Shown piece by piece: positions 21,305-34,214 of a DNA stretch of 64,000 nt (position 1 is its first letter; each line of letters begins with the position of its first letter). This DNA is from Vicugna pacos (lineage: Eukaryota; Chordata; Mammalia; Artiodactyla; Camelidae): NCBI RefSeq assembly GCF_048564905.1, contig NC_132995.1, forward strand, positions 9,374,501 to 9,438,500, given 5' to 3'. Position numbers and translations under genes: made by a program. A model generated the notes under the pieces. It saw only the letters and a list, made by a program, of their open reading frames with translations, did no database searches and was not told the DNA's origin.

Positions 21305-21510
21305 CTAACTGTTTGGGTTCAAACTTGAGCTCAGCCACTTACCAGCTATGTGACCCTGGGCAAGTGACTTACCCTCTCTGAGCCTCAGTTTCCTCATTTA
21401 TAAAATGGGGGCAGAACCAGTGCATGCCTCACAGGGTTGTGGCGAAGGTCAAATGAGTTCACACCTGTTGGCACAGGCCGACATGAAGTAAGTAATCAGT
21501 ACGTGGAAGC
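21305..21510 (+). repeat. MIR SINE, well preserved
   Basis: GGGTTCAAACTTGAGCTCAG, TATGTGACCCTGGGCAAGTG, and GTTTCCTCATTTATAAAATG; nearly full length. Confidence 0.75.
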
Positions 21511-21929
21511 TGTGATTTTCAAATTTGCTATTAATACTGAGTATGGGAGTGTTGCCACAGAGGCACACTGCTTGGATCCCCTTTGAAGAAAGGACTTGTG
21601 ACCCAGCTGCCAGGCGTGTAGGTGGCTGACAGCCTCAACAGTTGGCTCCTTCAAGGGCTGCCTCAGTGTGTCAGTCGGGGGCAAAGTCCCCTGGGCAGCC
21701 TCCAGCCATTGAAAGAGCCTGGCAGGATGGGGGGGGGTGGTCTGGCCGTTTCCGGCCACTGTGGGATTCCTCTAATGCAATCTTTGCTTCAGGGGCTCCC
21801 TTTTGGGCTGGCATCATGGCCTGATGGTTCTCTTGCCCAATCCTGCCCTCCCTCCCCTTTCTCACATAAACCTTTTGCCCTCCTACCTCTCAGTGTCTGC
21901 TTTCTGGAGGACCACATCCATGACAAGGC

Positions 21930-22065
21930 ACTTGGGAGTCAGACAACTGAGTGGGAGTATCGGCTCTGCCTGAGTGGCTTTGGAGTGGCATCTGATCTCT
22001 CTGGGCCTCAGTTTCCCCCTCTGAGTCATGAGGATGATAACATGACGGCTGAAAGGATCCGGTGA
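21930..22065 (+). repeat. MIR fragment
   Basis: GAGTCAGACAACTGAGTGGGA through TCTCTGGGCCTCAGTTTCCC. Confidence 0.5.
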
Positions 22066-22569
22066 GTCAGCTACAGCGCCTTAGGAACTGTTGCCTACGT
22101 CTTCCTTATCCAGAAAGCTGAGACAAGTCGAATCTGGGTCTACCTTCCACTTTGCCAGTTCCCAGCCATGTGGCTGCTGCCAAGTGCTTTGCCCTCTGAG
22201 CCTGGTCTGCAAAGAGGGGATGGGCCCCTCCCTTCCCGGGCAGGGCACTGGCGAGGTCAGGCGTGGGGAGCCCCGCTGAGCCCGGCTCACTGGATGCTCA
22301 GTAGCCAGGTGGTGTCACCGCTGTGAGCGCCATGACAGGGGAGGTGAGCAGGGGTCTGCTTGGCGGGCGTGTTTGACCCCCGTTGAGGTCCTGCTCGCAG
22401 GCTGACAAATAAAGGGAAGCCCCAGGGCTGGGAAAGTGTGGTGTCTCCTGGAGAAGTTCCCTGATTCTAGGATACACCGTGGAGGTGGGAAGGGGGAGGC
22501 CTCTGCCCTGCTCATTCTGTCAACCAGAGAAGGGGAAGGGTGTGCAAGAAAGAGGGCTGGGCGGGGAGG

Positions 22570-23330
22570 GCAGGTGCTGGTTGCGGGGACTGCCTCCCTC
22601 CGCAGATTAGAGCTCCCCAAGGCGGGGAGGAAGGCCACCACCACCAGACTGGGAGGTCCCTGAGGTGGGGACACGTTCCGCATCAGTGCAGGGGTTCCTT
22701 TGCAGGTTTGCCTTGGGGCCTTCCTCCTCCATCAGATCAGAGGCTCCCTGAGAATGAGTGTGACTTCGCGGATTAGATATCTCTACGTGCGTGCGGGCAA
22801 TGCCTCCTCTCTCAGGCTTGGAACTCCCTTGGGTGGTGGCTGGGCACGCCTCTTGTTAGACTAGGAGCTCCTGAATGAGGAGGCAGTGTGCTTCCATCAT
22901 CTGTCTTGTACATGGTTCTCAATGGAGGTGGACAAGTTTGCCTCCCTCCCAGGGGACGTTTGGATGAGTATTAGACTAGAGCTTCCTGAAGAAGGTGGGC
23001 ATGCCTCCACCATCATGCTAAAGCTCCCTGAGGGTGAGCCTGAGTCCTGAGCTTGAATCGGCCATCTTACTAAGAGTGCTTAATGAGCTTAAGTCTTGTC
23101 CGCAGTATTAAAGTATAAGCTATGAATTACCCAGGAGGAAGTTGTGGCCTGCGTCTCCCATCAGCCTAGCCACTCCCTGAGAAGGTGTGAGCCTCCCTCA
23201 ATGAACTGGGGCCCCCCTTCCCAAGCCCACCTCCCCAGGGCAGAGCACAGAGCCCATCCCAGAGGAAGGGACAGCACCTTCCCTGAAAATCTAGCCTTTT
23301 CCCTGGAAGTCGGTGCCTCCCCAGCCTGAG
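22570..23330. repeat. Degenerate long-unit minisatellite
   Basis: Recurring AGACTAGGAGCTCCCTGAGA-like phrases with GTGTGCCTCC spacers about every 60-90 bp. Related in wording (CAGACTGGGAGCTCC) to the 42-bp arrays around CEACAM16. Confidence 0.5.
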
Positions 23331-24000
23331 GCCACAACCTCCCCTGCAGCCACTAAGGCTTAAAAACACAGATGCAAAAGTTCCCCAGGCTCCTGGGAAA
23401 GCCAGGTCATGCCAGGCCCTTCCTCATTTGAGCTGGGGCCACAGTAGACTCATCTTCCCTGTCCCAAACCACCGTCCTGGCTGGGGCTACCCCTGCCCTG
23501 CCAGACTTTCCCATGGCAGACATGTCACCACTGCCCTGCCTGGTGGAATCAGGTCGCCAGCTGGAAGCAAATCTCCACACGGCAGCCTCCCAGCTGCTCA
23601 ACCCCAGGCAGGCTCAGTTTCTCCATCTGAAAGTGTGGGGCTGGCGCCAGGCCTCTGTGAGTTTGCACTGGCTATGGGCCGGCTGGTGAGAGGGGGTGTC
23701 CAGAGGAGCTGTTACCATCAGGCTCTGTGGGAGGTGGGGTGGGAGTTGGCTGTGGCATCTCCTTGGGGACATCACCCACCTCTCAACTTGTCACTTCAGC
23801 CTCCTGTGGTCACATAGCCGCGGAACATTGGCTCACTTCTGGGAAAAATCAAATCATTATCGTGAGTTTCAGATCCCAAATTTTCTTATGTGGGTTCCCA
23901 CCACACCCTCCTGCCTCTGGGCTCAGGAATTTTGCCCCCCCTGGAGAACCAAGTCATCTGAGGAGCAATGAAGAGATGGTGGAATCATGGGATGTAAAAT
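23330..24000. other. Unassigned intergenic DNA
   Basis: No gene or named repeat recognised. Confidence 0.35.
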
Positions 24001-24021
24001 AATATATATATATATATATAT
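24001..24021. repeat. (TA)n microsatellite
   Basis: A short perfect TA run. Confidence 0.8.
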
Positions 24022-24277
24022 TTCTAAATTAGGAAATATGATGTGGAGAAATGCATAAAATGCAATGTTCCACTTCACGAACGATTATAAAGAGAGCAGT
24101 TAGGTTCAGAAATGGTTCTGCTGATTCCTCGGAAGCCCCTTCAGGCCTCTTCCAAATCACAACTCTCTCCCTCCCTCAAGGTAACCCATATTCTTTTATG
24201 TTTTTATTGCTTTCCTTTTACTCCCTGTGAATACACACCTGACCACTACAGTTTTCTTTCTTTCTTTCTGGAGGGGG

Positions 24278-24391
24278 AAGTATGTATGTATGTATGTATG
24301 TATGTATTTTAACAGAGGTGCTGGGGATTGAACCCAGGACCTCGTGCATGCTAAGCATGTGCTCTACCACTGAGCTATACCCTTCCCCTCC
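24278..24391 (-). repeat. Camelid tRNA-derived SINE (Vic-1 type)
   Basis: Antisense: GGGGATTGAACCCAGGACC (B box), CTCTACCACTGAGCTATACC (A box). Tail carries a (TATG)n run. Confidence 0.85.
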
Positions 24392-24840
24392 TTCAGTTCT
24401 TAATAAAGAGGATCTTTCAGTGCAACCTCTTGAATCTGGCTCCTTGCATTGCATTTTATGTCTGTGAGGTTCATGCATGTTCTTTCATCTGTTGGAGTGC
24501 CTTCATTTCCGTGACTTTGGGTCTATCATTCTCTGGCCTGGAAAACTATAATTTCTTCATCTGTTCTCCTGTTGGTGGGCATGTGAGCGGTCTCTCGATT
24601 CTGACTCTTTGGACGATGCTCTGTGCATCCCCTGGTGCCTCCAAGCCCACGCACTTTTCTGCGTTATCCAAGAGTGGTAGAGTTGGGGCATTGGGTTGCA
24701 GCGGTCCAGCTGTGGAAAGATACGGCCGCACGGCTTTGCACTGATTTTCACTCCCATCTACTTTGCTGCTTTGAGTTCTATCTGCCCCACATCTTTGTTG
24801 GCACTGGATCTGGTCAGACTTTTGAAATACAAGTCATCCT

Positions 24841-24882
<42 letters not shown>

Positions 24883-24887
24883 TGTAT
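24841..24887. repeat. (TG)n microsatellite
   Basis: About 47 bp of TG with one TA interruption; likely polymorphic. Confidence 0.9.
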
Positions 24888-24999
24888 CTTCTGGTGGTTA
24901 TAATTTGCAATTCCTTGCTCAGGAATGAAGTTGAGCACCCTTTCCTGTATCCACTGTCCACTGGAATCCAAGCACAACATAATGTTCAAGACAAAAAGC

Positions 25000-26480
25000 T
25001 CTAGAAACTTAGAATCTTAGTGGCAAAGAATTTTAGAGTCCCAGACTTTAAGGAACTAGACATTCCAGAATCCTGTGCCTCAGTTTCCTTGTTTGTGTCA
25101 CAGGGATTATTCAAGTCTCTGACTCAGAGGATTGGGGACAGGATTCAAGGACTGAATTATATGCACACTGAGAACTGAGCCCGGTGCATAGTGAGCGCTC
25201 CGTAAATGTGATTTCCCCTCAGGCAGGAATTTCATCCATCTTGTTCTTTTCTGTGTCCTTGGCACCTCCAACAGGATGGAAGCTCAATAAATATTTCCTG
25301 AATGGATCTGAGCCTCAAAGGATCAAAGAAACTTGCAATTGTGGAACCTCAGGAGCAAAGGCTAACAGAATTTAAAAGATGAAGACTTATCAGGCCAGAG
25401 AGTCTTAGATTTGCCAAGGATGCGTTTTTATCACGTGTAGTTCCTAAGGCTGACTGTGTTCAAGTTTTAGAAATGAGGACATTCCATTGGTGGAGGCCTC
25501 CTAGCTCTTGGTAGTGTCTCATGTGGGACTGAAAAGACAAAACCTCTGTCTTCTCACCCTGCTTGTTACCCCTACTTCTCATATCCATCACCTCCCTCCT
25601 CACCCTCCCGACCTCTTCCCGGCTCATCCTCCCTGCGCAGGTGAATGGATCTTAAGTAAGCTGTTCCCACCTAGGGTGCTAGGGTGTCAGCCAGAGAAAG
25701 TCCAGGCTCCTGCCATGCGGCCTTGAACCAGGCACCACCTCCCTCTGCCTTATCTCCCCCTGCCCTGCCCCCACCCACACCCCTGCTTTTAGCCGTGGCC
25801 TCTCCCCCAACCCTCCTGCCCACACATGCCCCTTTAACTTCAGCCTCAAAAACCCGTCTCGTCCATCGAGATCCAGACCAGGACACACAGGAGGGGTTCA
25901 AACTACATATCATGTCTCAGCTCTGGCAGCCTGTTCTCCAGGAAGTCCTCCCTGATTTCTTTCTGTAGGCTGGGTCAGGTGTCCCTCTCTGGATTCCCCA
26001 ACTCGAAGCCCCAACCATTCGGAGATGTCGCTGTCTGGGGGCAGCTCAATCTCCCCTATGTGTGAGCCTGTGAGGGCAGGCCAGGGCTGTGCTCGTCCAA
26101 ACACTCCCTGGAACAGCTGAGATCTCAGGGAACAGGTCCATCAGCTCCACCTGACTATTGAAAGAGGCTGTCTTACAATGCTCTGAATTGTGCACTCGGG
26201 ATGCCATTCCTCTGGGACCCTGGGATGGCTCTCTTCGCTTTTCTAGGTCAACAGGTGTGCCCAGTGGTTCAAAGGGACTCAGTTAAGGTCCGATGGTGCT
26301 CAGCTCAGGACCTGCCCTCCTGAGACACAGTAGCCATTGACAGCAGCTCAGCTCTCGTGTCCCCAGTTCTACCCTAAATTCTCATAAAGCCTGTTTTATT
26401 TGTAAACATTTCTTGCATGTACCCATGTACCTGTGTACCCACTGTGAGACCCCAGACTTCAGGACCCATCTCCCCAACTC
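25000..26480. other. Unassigned intergenic DNA with MIR-like scraps
   Basis: 25.16-25.31 kb resembles a MIR end (GCCCGGTGCATAGTGAGCGC, AATAAATATTTCCTGAATGG); the rest is unassigned. No gene. Confidence 0.4.
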
Positions 26481-26484
26481 CCTA

Positions 26485-26562
26485 CTCCTTCCCCTGAGGC
26501 ACAGAGAGGTTAGGGGCTTTGCCTAAGGTCACACAGCCATGGAAGGGCTGGGGGAAATAGGC
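26485..26562 (-). repeat. MIR fragment
   Basis: AGGCACAGAGAGGTTAGGGG and AAGGTCACACAGCCATGG. Confidence 0.55.
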
Positions 26563-26564
26563 TT

Positions 26565-27445
26565 TTTAAAATCAACTTTATTGAGACATAATTTACATAC
26601 AACAGAATGCACTCAGTGTACGTGGTGCGAGGGATGAGTTCTGATAAAAGTTTACAGTCATATCATCACACTCGAGATATAGAACACTTCCATCGTCCCC
26701 AAACTACCCCCGTGCCCCTCCAGTCAAACCCTCCCTCCATCCCCAATCCCTGGCAGCCACTGATCTGTTTTTTATCCCTGTTGTTTCTGCTTTTCCAGAA
26801 TATCACATAAATGGTATCATACATTATGCAGCTTTTTAGAAAAATTCATTAAAAAATTTGAATACAGTCAAATTTACTCTTTTTGGCATCCTGTTCTATA
26901 AGCTTTGTGCCATGCGTGCAGTAAGGTAGCCACCACCAGAATCAAAATGCAGATTTTTCCATTACCCCCAAAACCCCCTGCTGCTGGCCCTCTGTGGTCA
27001 CACCCTCCCCCGTCCCGCCCCCACAACCACTGATCTGCTTTCTGTCCCTACTGAGTGGCCTTTTTCATAAAGTCTTATAAATAGAATAACAGAGATTTGT
27101 GAGTCTAGCCTCTCACTTAGCTTAACTCATCTGAGATTCATCCACGTGGTCGTGTGCAACAGAAGCGTGCTGCGTTTCATGACCATGCGTGGATGGACCA
27201 CAGTTGGCTTATCCATCTACCAGCTGAAGAACACCTGGGTCATTTCCAGCTGTTGCCCATTCTGCAGAGAGTGGCTATAAACACGCGTGTACAGGTTTAT
27301 ATGTGACCCTAAGTTCGCTTTTCTCTTGGGCAAATACCCAAGGATTGAAATTGCTGGGTTGGGCCTGGGAAGTGTATATTTCACCTCTGGAGAGATTGGC
27401 AAACTGTTTTCCAAAGTGGCCCCTCTGCTTTGCAGGCTCACCAGC
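26565..27445 (-). mobile_element. L1M 3' UTR, antisense
   Basis: AATCAACTTTATTGAGACAT through TTTTCCAAAGTGGCCCC; the classic antisense ancient L1 3' UTR, seemingly two overlapping copies (a new AATTCATTAAAAAATTTGAA start near 26840). Confidence 0.75.
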
Positions 27446-28009
27446 AGCTCAGGAGAGTTCTGATTGCAGAACTAGGATGTGAGTCTGGGTTTGTGAGACC
27501 GGGCTGAGCTCTTGACACCAAGCCACAGGGCTCCTGTAAATGATTGCAACAAAAGCTCTTTCCCCTTTGGTCACACCATGCAGTTGCTTAAAAAAAAAAA
27601 AAAAAGAAAAGAGGAGGCAGTTCTGGGCTGATGTGGTGTGATCTCCTAGACAAATTGCTAGAAGGAAAGTCCAGAACAGGATGAATGTGTGCATTTGTGG
27701 AAAGAGGGGAGGGGAAAGAAATATGTGTACATATTTTCTGATTCATTCATAGACTATCTCTGGAATAAACACAAGAAGCTGGTAAGAGCAGAAACTGGGA
27801 GGTGGGAACAGGATTGGGAGGGGTTGGAGCAGAGGTCAAGTAGATAGACCACATCTCAATTCTATTTTGTGCTTTTTGGATTTTGAAACTTGTGAATGTC
27901 TTACTGGTTCAAAATAGACACATACATTCCATCCACTCCACCAACAGGTATTTCAGGCCTGGTTCTGGTGGTGAACAAATAAGATCGGACCACTGGGGAG
28001 TTGTGTCCT

Positions 28010-28500
28010 GAGACAGATTGTCAATAAGACAAGGAAAATGTAGACAATGTCAAGTATTCGCTATGGAGAAAAATAAAACTGGCAAGTGACTGGGGGTAGG
28101 GTGGGATGGGAGAGTGGGGAGTGGTTTAAAGTGTTTTTAAAATCAGGAGGCCCTCATCAGGAGTGACATTTGGGCAAAGATGTGAAGGAGGGGAGAGAAG
28201 AAGCCATCTGGACATCAGTGGGAAGAGTGTTCCAGGCTGAGAGAACAGCAAGTGCAAAGGCCCTGAGGTGGATTATACTGGCTGTTTGAGGCTGGTTGCT
28301 GGAGTAGAGTGAGCAGTGGGGAAAGTGGAAGAGAGATTGGGAAGACGAGAGCCCAAGGACAAGGGAGGGTGGGACAGATTGTTCGGGTCCTGTGGGCCAC
28401 TGCCAAGACTTTGGTTTCACTCAGAGGGAGATGGGGGCCATGGGAGGGTTCTGAGCAGGGGAGAGATGTGACCTGACTTAAGATTTAACAGAGTCTCTCT
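28010..28500 (-). mobile_element. L2 LINE 3' fragment
   Basis: Antisense L2: AACAGCAAGTGCAAAGGCCC, then GAGCAGGGGAGAGATGTGAC. The preceding 27.45-28.0 kb is unassigned. Confidence 0.7.
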
Positions 28501-28769
28501 GGCTGCAAGGGTTTCCCTTTGCAGGCAGGGCAGGGACAGAGGCAGGGAGCCCAGTGAGGAGGAGACTGCAGAGGTCCGGGCCATAGGTGATGTGGTGGTG
28601 GCTGCGTCAGGTTGGGTGCAGCTGTGAAGAGAAGTGGCTGGATTCAGAAGCTAGTTTGAAGGTGGATATCCCAATACTTCTACCTGTGTTGGGGGGTGGG
28701 GCAAGAAGCCCAGGGAACCAGGACGGGGAGGAGTGAGAGGACCAGGCTTGGTTTGCGGAGATCAGAGAA

Positions 28770-29080
28770 AACATCCTTGGGGACCTGATGTTTTAGCTGA
28801 GGCCTTAAGCAGCTGAGGAAGTATTTGAAGGCAGCCAGTGCCAAGATCTTTTAGCAAAACAGAAAGGAGGATGGACACAGGCAGGGGTCAGGCCACACTG
28901 TGCCCAGTAGGCCTGGAGCCCTGGAACAGCCCTTGGGTTTTCTCCTGAGAGCACTGGGGAGCCACAGCAGGTTCTGAGCAGGGGTCAGGGTTGAGTTTTG
29001 GAAAGACCACTCTGACTGTGCAGGGAGATCAGCTTTGCCTCGAGCCAGCAGGTGGCTTGGGTGGAGAGGGTACGTGAGGG
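28770..29080 (-). mobile_element. L2 LINE fragment
   Basis: Antisense L2: GAGCACTGGGGAGCCACAGC, GGTTCTGAGCAGGGGTCAGG. Confidence 0.55.
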
Positions 29081-29189
29081 AGGGGTGATGAGCACCCATT
29101 CCAGAGATTTAGGAGCTAACTTCCTGGGAAAGGGAGATGGTGGGGTCTGTGCTGACTTCTGGGGTCAATGTCAGCTAGCATCCTAGGAG

Positions 29190-29345
29190 TATCTCACACC
29201 TGAACTCAGCGAATCTTCACAACCACCCAGAGAAGTATCCCCTTTTCACAGCTGGGGAAACTGAGGCTTGGAGAGGCTGCAAAGTTCCCAGTCCAAGGTC
29301 ACACAATTGGGAACTGGAGTATGGAGATTTGAACCCACAACCATT
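29190..29345 (-). repeat. MIR SINE
   Basis: CTTTTCACAGCTGGGGAAAC, GAGGCTTGGAGAGGCTGC and CAAGGTCACACAATTGGG. Confidence 0.65.
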
Positions 29346-29749
29346 TCCCTAAGAAAGGCCAGGATGCAGCCCTGTCCATCCCCTACCCTCCCGGCTGCCC
29401 TCCAGCAGCGGCCTCAGGCAGGGTTAGGCCACCACCCCTCCCTCCCTCCCTGCCCAGAGCCCCAAGCCCAGTTCTGGACTTTATCCCCAGCCACCGCCCA
29501 GGTCAATAAAAGTCAAGCAAGCAGTGCGGAGGCCAGCAGGCAAAATTCCCCTACTCCCGGTGCCAGGGGAGTTACCCAGGGCGCGGAGGGCAGAAGGCAG
29601 GTGCGGAGAAAGGGGCCATGGGGGAAGGGGAGCATCTGCAGTTCCGTGGTGCCGCCTCGTTGCCATGTGCCTCAGTTTCCCTCTTGGTAAAATGGGTGGG
29701 GCTCCTTCCAGGGACACAAGAAGGACCCTCAGGCATCTTCCCTTCTGGT

Positions 29750-30030
29750 CGGACTGGGATACAGAGGTTTCCTCAGTCTGATGGGGGAGACAAGGAGCTC
29801 CACCCTGACGGAGACGATAAAGAGCTCTCATTAAGTCTGATGAGGGAGACAGGATTTCCCAAACAGGATAAAGATAAGTCCCAGCTCCCTGGATAGAGAG
29901 CAGGTGTCTAGTCTGCATTTCCAGTCCGCTGGGGGAGGTTAGGAGGGCCCATTCTGATGTGTGAGATGGTTAGTTTCTAGTCTGAGGGAGGAGGCAGGTA
30001 GCCCCAGCCCCAGTCTGAAGGGGGAGGTAG
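29750..30030. repeat. Degenerate AGTCTGATGGGGGAGAC minisatellite
   Basis: Six to eight diverged units, e.g. CAGTCTGATGGGGGAGAC, AGTCTGATGAGGGAGACAGG, AGTCTGAAGGGGGAGG, at about 40 bp spacing. Same family as the CEACAM16 arrays. Confidence 0.65.
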
Positions 30031-30539
30031 AAACTCCTCCTCGACGCCCCCTCATCCTGCCCCGCTCTCTGTGCTCCCCAGGGGGAAGCAAGATGCTCCA
30101 GCCTGAGCTTCCGATGTGATGAGAGAAAATGTTTGCTCCAGCTCAGCCCGCTCTTTCCTGAGCCGCCAGAGTCCAAGCAGCACCTGAATGCTTGAAATGC
30201 CACTGTTAGTCAGCTCCAGCTCTGGAGGGGGCCACGACCAAGGGCCAGGGAGGCAAAGGATTTGGGGGATCCAAGGGCAATTCTGCGGGGCTCTGGGCCT
30301 GACGTCTTTTGTGAGCTCAGATCTGGATGGTGAGGTACTGGCGCCACCTAGTGGCATCTATGGACCAGGCCTCCCATCCAGAGCTGGAGGAAAGCTGAGG
30401 CCCCCGAGGACGTGAACCCCTAGGTGCAAGTTCCTCCCGCCCCCCGAAAAAAAGAAACCCATCTGTAATTCTGCGGCTTCACTGTGCTCATCCTCCAGGT
30501 GTTCTGGGGGGAGGGGTCTTTCTGACCTATAAGTCTGCT

Positions 30540-30930
30540 CCTGTCTCTCTGCTCACAACTTCTCCATGGCTCCCCAGTGCCTGAGAAGGAAGCCCGCACG
30601 AGGGCCCCAAGGCTGGCCTCTCTAGCCTCTCCCAGACCGCCCTGTGCTTCAGCTGAACATGAGTAGATTTTTGAGCATGTCAGGCTCAGAACCTACCTTC
30701 AGGCCTTTGCACAGGCTGTTCCTTTTGCCTGGAACACCCTTCCCTGCCTCTTCCCCAGCATCTCTTGTACTCCTCCTTCAGATCTTGGAGTAGATGCCTC
30801 CTCCTCCAGGAGCCCCTCCTTGACCTCCCCAAGTCAGGGTTACAGTCTTATGGGGAGTGCTATGTCCCTACAGAGCCTGACACTAGCTACATACTCCAGG
30901 GAATGTTTGTTTGAATAAATGAATGAATGC
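30540..30930 (+). mobile_element. L2 LINE 3' end
   Basis: TTTGCACAGGCTGTTCCTTT through AATAAATGAATGAATG. Confidence 0.7.
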
Positions 30931-31004
30931 CAGGCTAAAGAGTTTGCCAGGGCAGCCAGAGGAGAGTTTAATCAGAGGAGGGACAAGGTCAGATTTAGAA
31001 GCTT

Positions 31005-31310
31005 CCAGGTTTCCTCTTAATCCTGAGCCTTTGTATATGCTTTTCCTTCTTCCTGGAACATTTGCACGTATTAACTCCCGCTCATCTTCTAGGTCTCAGT
31101 GGGCCACCCCTTCCTCCAGGAAGCACTCCCTGACCCCCTGGGTCAGGCATTCCCCAACCTGGCCTCCTGGGCTCCCCCAATCTCATCCCTGACCAATGCT
31201 GGGTTGTCACTGTCTGTGACAAGTCTGTCTCCCCTACTGGGTCCTGGGAGGACGGGACTGAGTTCTGTTCATCCACTGTCTTCCTGCAGAGCTTATAATA
31301 GAGACATCCT
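31005..31310 (+). mobile_element. L2 LINE fragment
   Basis: GAGCCTTTGTATATGCTTTT and CTTCCTCCAGGAAGCACTCC. A MIR-like stretch follows to 31430; 31.43-32.10 kb is unassigned. Confidence 0.55.
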
Positions 31311-32109
31311 TTTGTCAAGACCTGGGCTTCAATCTCGACTCCCCCATTTGCAGCGTGTCTTGGGTGAGCTCAGGGCCCTCCTGGAGCTCCAGTTTTCTCA
31401 TGAGAAATGTGAAAAGAATGGGTAGTTCTTCCTCCAGCCTCCCAGGGACATCGAGGAGACAAGACCCTGGGTCCTGAACTGACCGTGTGCCGGGTGACTG
31501 TGGGTGATCCACTTCCCCTTTTGGGGCCCATCTGGCTATATGAATGGGTGGCAGAGGCCCCATCCTGCCGGGACATTTCAGGAGGCCAGCGCGGGGCTTC
31601 CCAAGGCGGGAGGGTCAGGGACAGGCAGAGGGAAGAGGTGTCTGCTGGGTTAGGGGAAAACCAGCCTTCCCCATCATAAAACGGATGATGGGAGGGAAAC
31701 AAACAAGGCTGGCTCCACCCGGGTGTGAGGGGAAGTTGGGGGAGAGGATAAGGGGCCCCTGGAGGTGGGTAAAAACCACAGTCCACAGCTTGTGCCAGCT
31801 TCCCTCCCAGAGCCTGTATGCCGTGGGGTCCAGGCTGTCTGCCCTGTCACTGGCCCTACCTCCAATCCTGCTCTGCCTGCAGCCTTCCAGCCTCACGAAT
31901 GGCAGCTCCATCCTGCGCATGCTCGCGGAAGAGCTTAGAGACCCCTGGACTTCTCTCTTCCCTCACACTGAATCCAGCCCATCAGTGAATGCTGTTGGCT
32001 CCACCTTCAAAGTCCATCCCCACCTCCACGGCCACCATCCTGGTCCAGCTGCTGCCACTGCTGTTGCCTCCTCACTGGGTTCCCTGCTCTTCTGTCTCCC
32101 TCCAATGGT

Positions 32110-32428
32110 CTCTTCCAGCAGGGGGCCAGAGGGATCCTGTTAAGACCTGAGTCAGGGCCTGTCCAGCCTCTGCTCAGACCCCTCCTGTGGCTCCCACCTC
32201 ACTTGAGGTAATGGCCAAGTCCTTACTGCAGCCTACAAGGCCCTGCATGCCCCTGTTTCCCCTCTGCCTTCAACTTCTCCACTTCCCCCACACTTGCTCC
32301 ACTCCCATCACCCTAGCTCGAATCCTCTTTCCTGCCTCCGGGCCTTTGTACATCCTGTGCCTTCTGTTTGCAGTGCCTCCTCCCCACCAACTGTCCACCC
32401 AGCTCCTCTGATCTTTCAGGTCTCACCT
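32110..32428 (+). mobile_element. L2 LINE fragment
   Basis: GGGCCTGTCCAGCCTCTGCT, AAGGCCCTGCATGCCCCTG, GGGCCTTTGTACATCCTGTG. Confidence 0.6.
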
Positions 32429-32900
32429 TGTGAGAGGCCGACTAATGCCCCCCCGAGATATCCACGTCGGAATCCCTGGGACCTGCGAATATTACCTTGT
32501 ATAATGAAAAGGACTTCGCAGAGGTGGTGAAGTTCAGGATCTTGAGATGGAGAGATTATACTGCGTGATCTGAGTGGGCCCTAAATGTTATCACAAGTAT
32601 CCTTATAAGAAGGAAGCAGAGAAAGATTTGCTACAGAAGACACAGTGCTGTGACAATAGAAGCAGAGACGTGGGGTGCAACCACAGGTGAGGGACGCCGG
32701 CAACCACCAGAAGCTGGAAGAGACAAGGAACGAATTTTTCCCTGGAGCCTCCAGAAGGAACCAGGCCTGTGGACACATTGGTTTTAGCCCTGTAAGATGT
32801 ATTTCCAGCTTCTGCCTGCCAGAACTGTAAGAGAATGCACTTCTGCTGTTTTAAGCCACTGAGTTTGTAGCAATTTGTTTCGGCAGTCACAGGAAACACA
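32429..32900 (+). mobile_element. MLT1-type LTR fossil (ERVL-MaLR)
   Basis: TGTGAGAGGCCGACTAATG start, AGTGGGCCCTAAATGTTATC, and TGCTGTTTTAAGCCACTGAG near the end. Solitary decayed LTR. Confidence 0.75.
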
Positions 32901-33265
32901 CACGCCTGAAATGTCACCCCTCTGGGAGGCTGCTTCGGAGCCTCCACCTACATTACATACAAGAACCCACGCTTTTCCATCAGAGCATTATGACACTCTG
33001 TGATGACTTTGTCATGACCTGTTAACACCTGTCTTCCAGTCTGGGCTGTGAGCTCCGTGAGGCCAGGATCCCAGATGTCTCATTCAGTATGTGTTCCTGT
33101 GACCTTACGCAGGACCTGCTGAGGGTCTAGGCTCAACAGATATTTCGGTTCAAATTCATTCATCCATCCACTTATCAAGTATTTATCAAGTACCCAGTGT
33201 TTGCCTTGCACTGTTCTTGGAATTGGGGGATGCAGACAGTGACTCTGCCCTTGTGTCTCCCCTGA

Positions 33266-33642
33266 TTATGAACCGAATGCTTTTGTCTCCCTTAAATTCA
33301 CATGTGGAAGCCCTAACCTCCCCCCGCCACTGTGCACCGGTACGTGGAGATGGGGCCTCTATGGAAATGCTTAAAGGTGGGGCCCCGAGCTGAAAGGATT
33401 AGTGTCCTTCTAAGAAGAGACCCGACAGCCTGCCCGCTCTCTCTCCCTCCGAGCTCACAAAGAGCACTGGGCAAGATGGATGTGCCTGCAAGCCACAGGA
33501 GAGGCCTCAGACTGAAACCCACCTGCTGGCACCTTGCTCTTGGACTTCCTAGCATTTTGAACTGTGAGAAATTAATTTCTGTTGTTCAAGCCATCCCATC
33601 CGTGGTATTTTGTTACGGCAGCTCAAGCTGACTTAGATACCC
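33266..33642 (+). mobile_element. MLT1-type LTR fossil (ERVL-MaLR)
   Basis: ATTCACATGTGGAAGCCCTA, GGATTAGTGTCCTTCTAAG, TTGTTACGGCAGCTCAAGC. Solitary decayed LTR. Confidence 0.75.
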
Positions 33643-33705
33643 TCTAGCATTTGCTGTTTCTCGGTTGTTTTTCCCCTCTTTCCACACTGCTCTACTTATC
33701 ATGGC

Positions 33706-34174
33706 TGTGGTGGTTTAAAAATCTGTCCACAACTTCTTAGAGGATCCTCCCCTCAGAAGTGAAGCAAATCCCCCTCCCCTTGAATATGGCTGGATGTAGC
33801 AACTTGCTTCTAGTCTAGAATACAGCAGAAGTGAAGGTGTGTGATTTCTGAGACCACTGTGGCTTCCTTCTTGTCCCGCCATGGGATCACCAGCTGCCTT
33901 ATCATGAACTTTCTACAGAGAGGCCTGGGTGGCAAGGGACAGAGGCCGCCAGCCAACAGCCACGTGAGTGAGCTAGGAAGTGGATCCTCCAACCCCCAGC
34001 CAAACCTTCTGATGACTGTGACCCAGCCAACCTCTTAACTGTACCCTCACATGAGACCCTGAGCCAGAACAATCCAACCAAGTTACTCTTGGATTCTTGA
34101 CTCACAGAAACTGTGAGATAATACAGCTGCTGATGTTGGGGCAATTTGTTATGCAGCAGTAGACAACTGATACA
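33706..34174 (+). mobile_element. MLT1-type LTR fossil (ERVL-MaLR)
   Basis: GCCAACAGCCACGTGAGTG, GACCCTGAGCCAGAACAATC, ending near ACTGATACA. Follows the previous LTR in the same orientation but differs in subfamily, so the two are independent insertions. Confidence 0.65.
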
Positions 34175-34214
34175 ATCACTCTATGGTATGTTTTGTTATC
34201 TGGTAGGGCAAGCC

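Larger units (their letters stand above)
24022..24990 (-). mobile_element. L1M 3' UTR fragment, interrupted by a SINE and a TG run
   Basis: Antisense L1 phrases (CTCAAGGTAACCCATATTC, CTGTTGGAGTGCCTTCATTT, TTATAATTTGCAATTCCTTG). Interrupted by the SINE at 24278-24391 and expanded by (TG)n at 24841-24887. Confidence 0.55.
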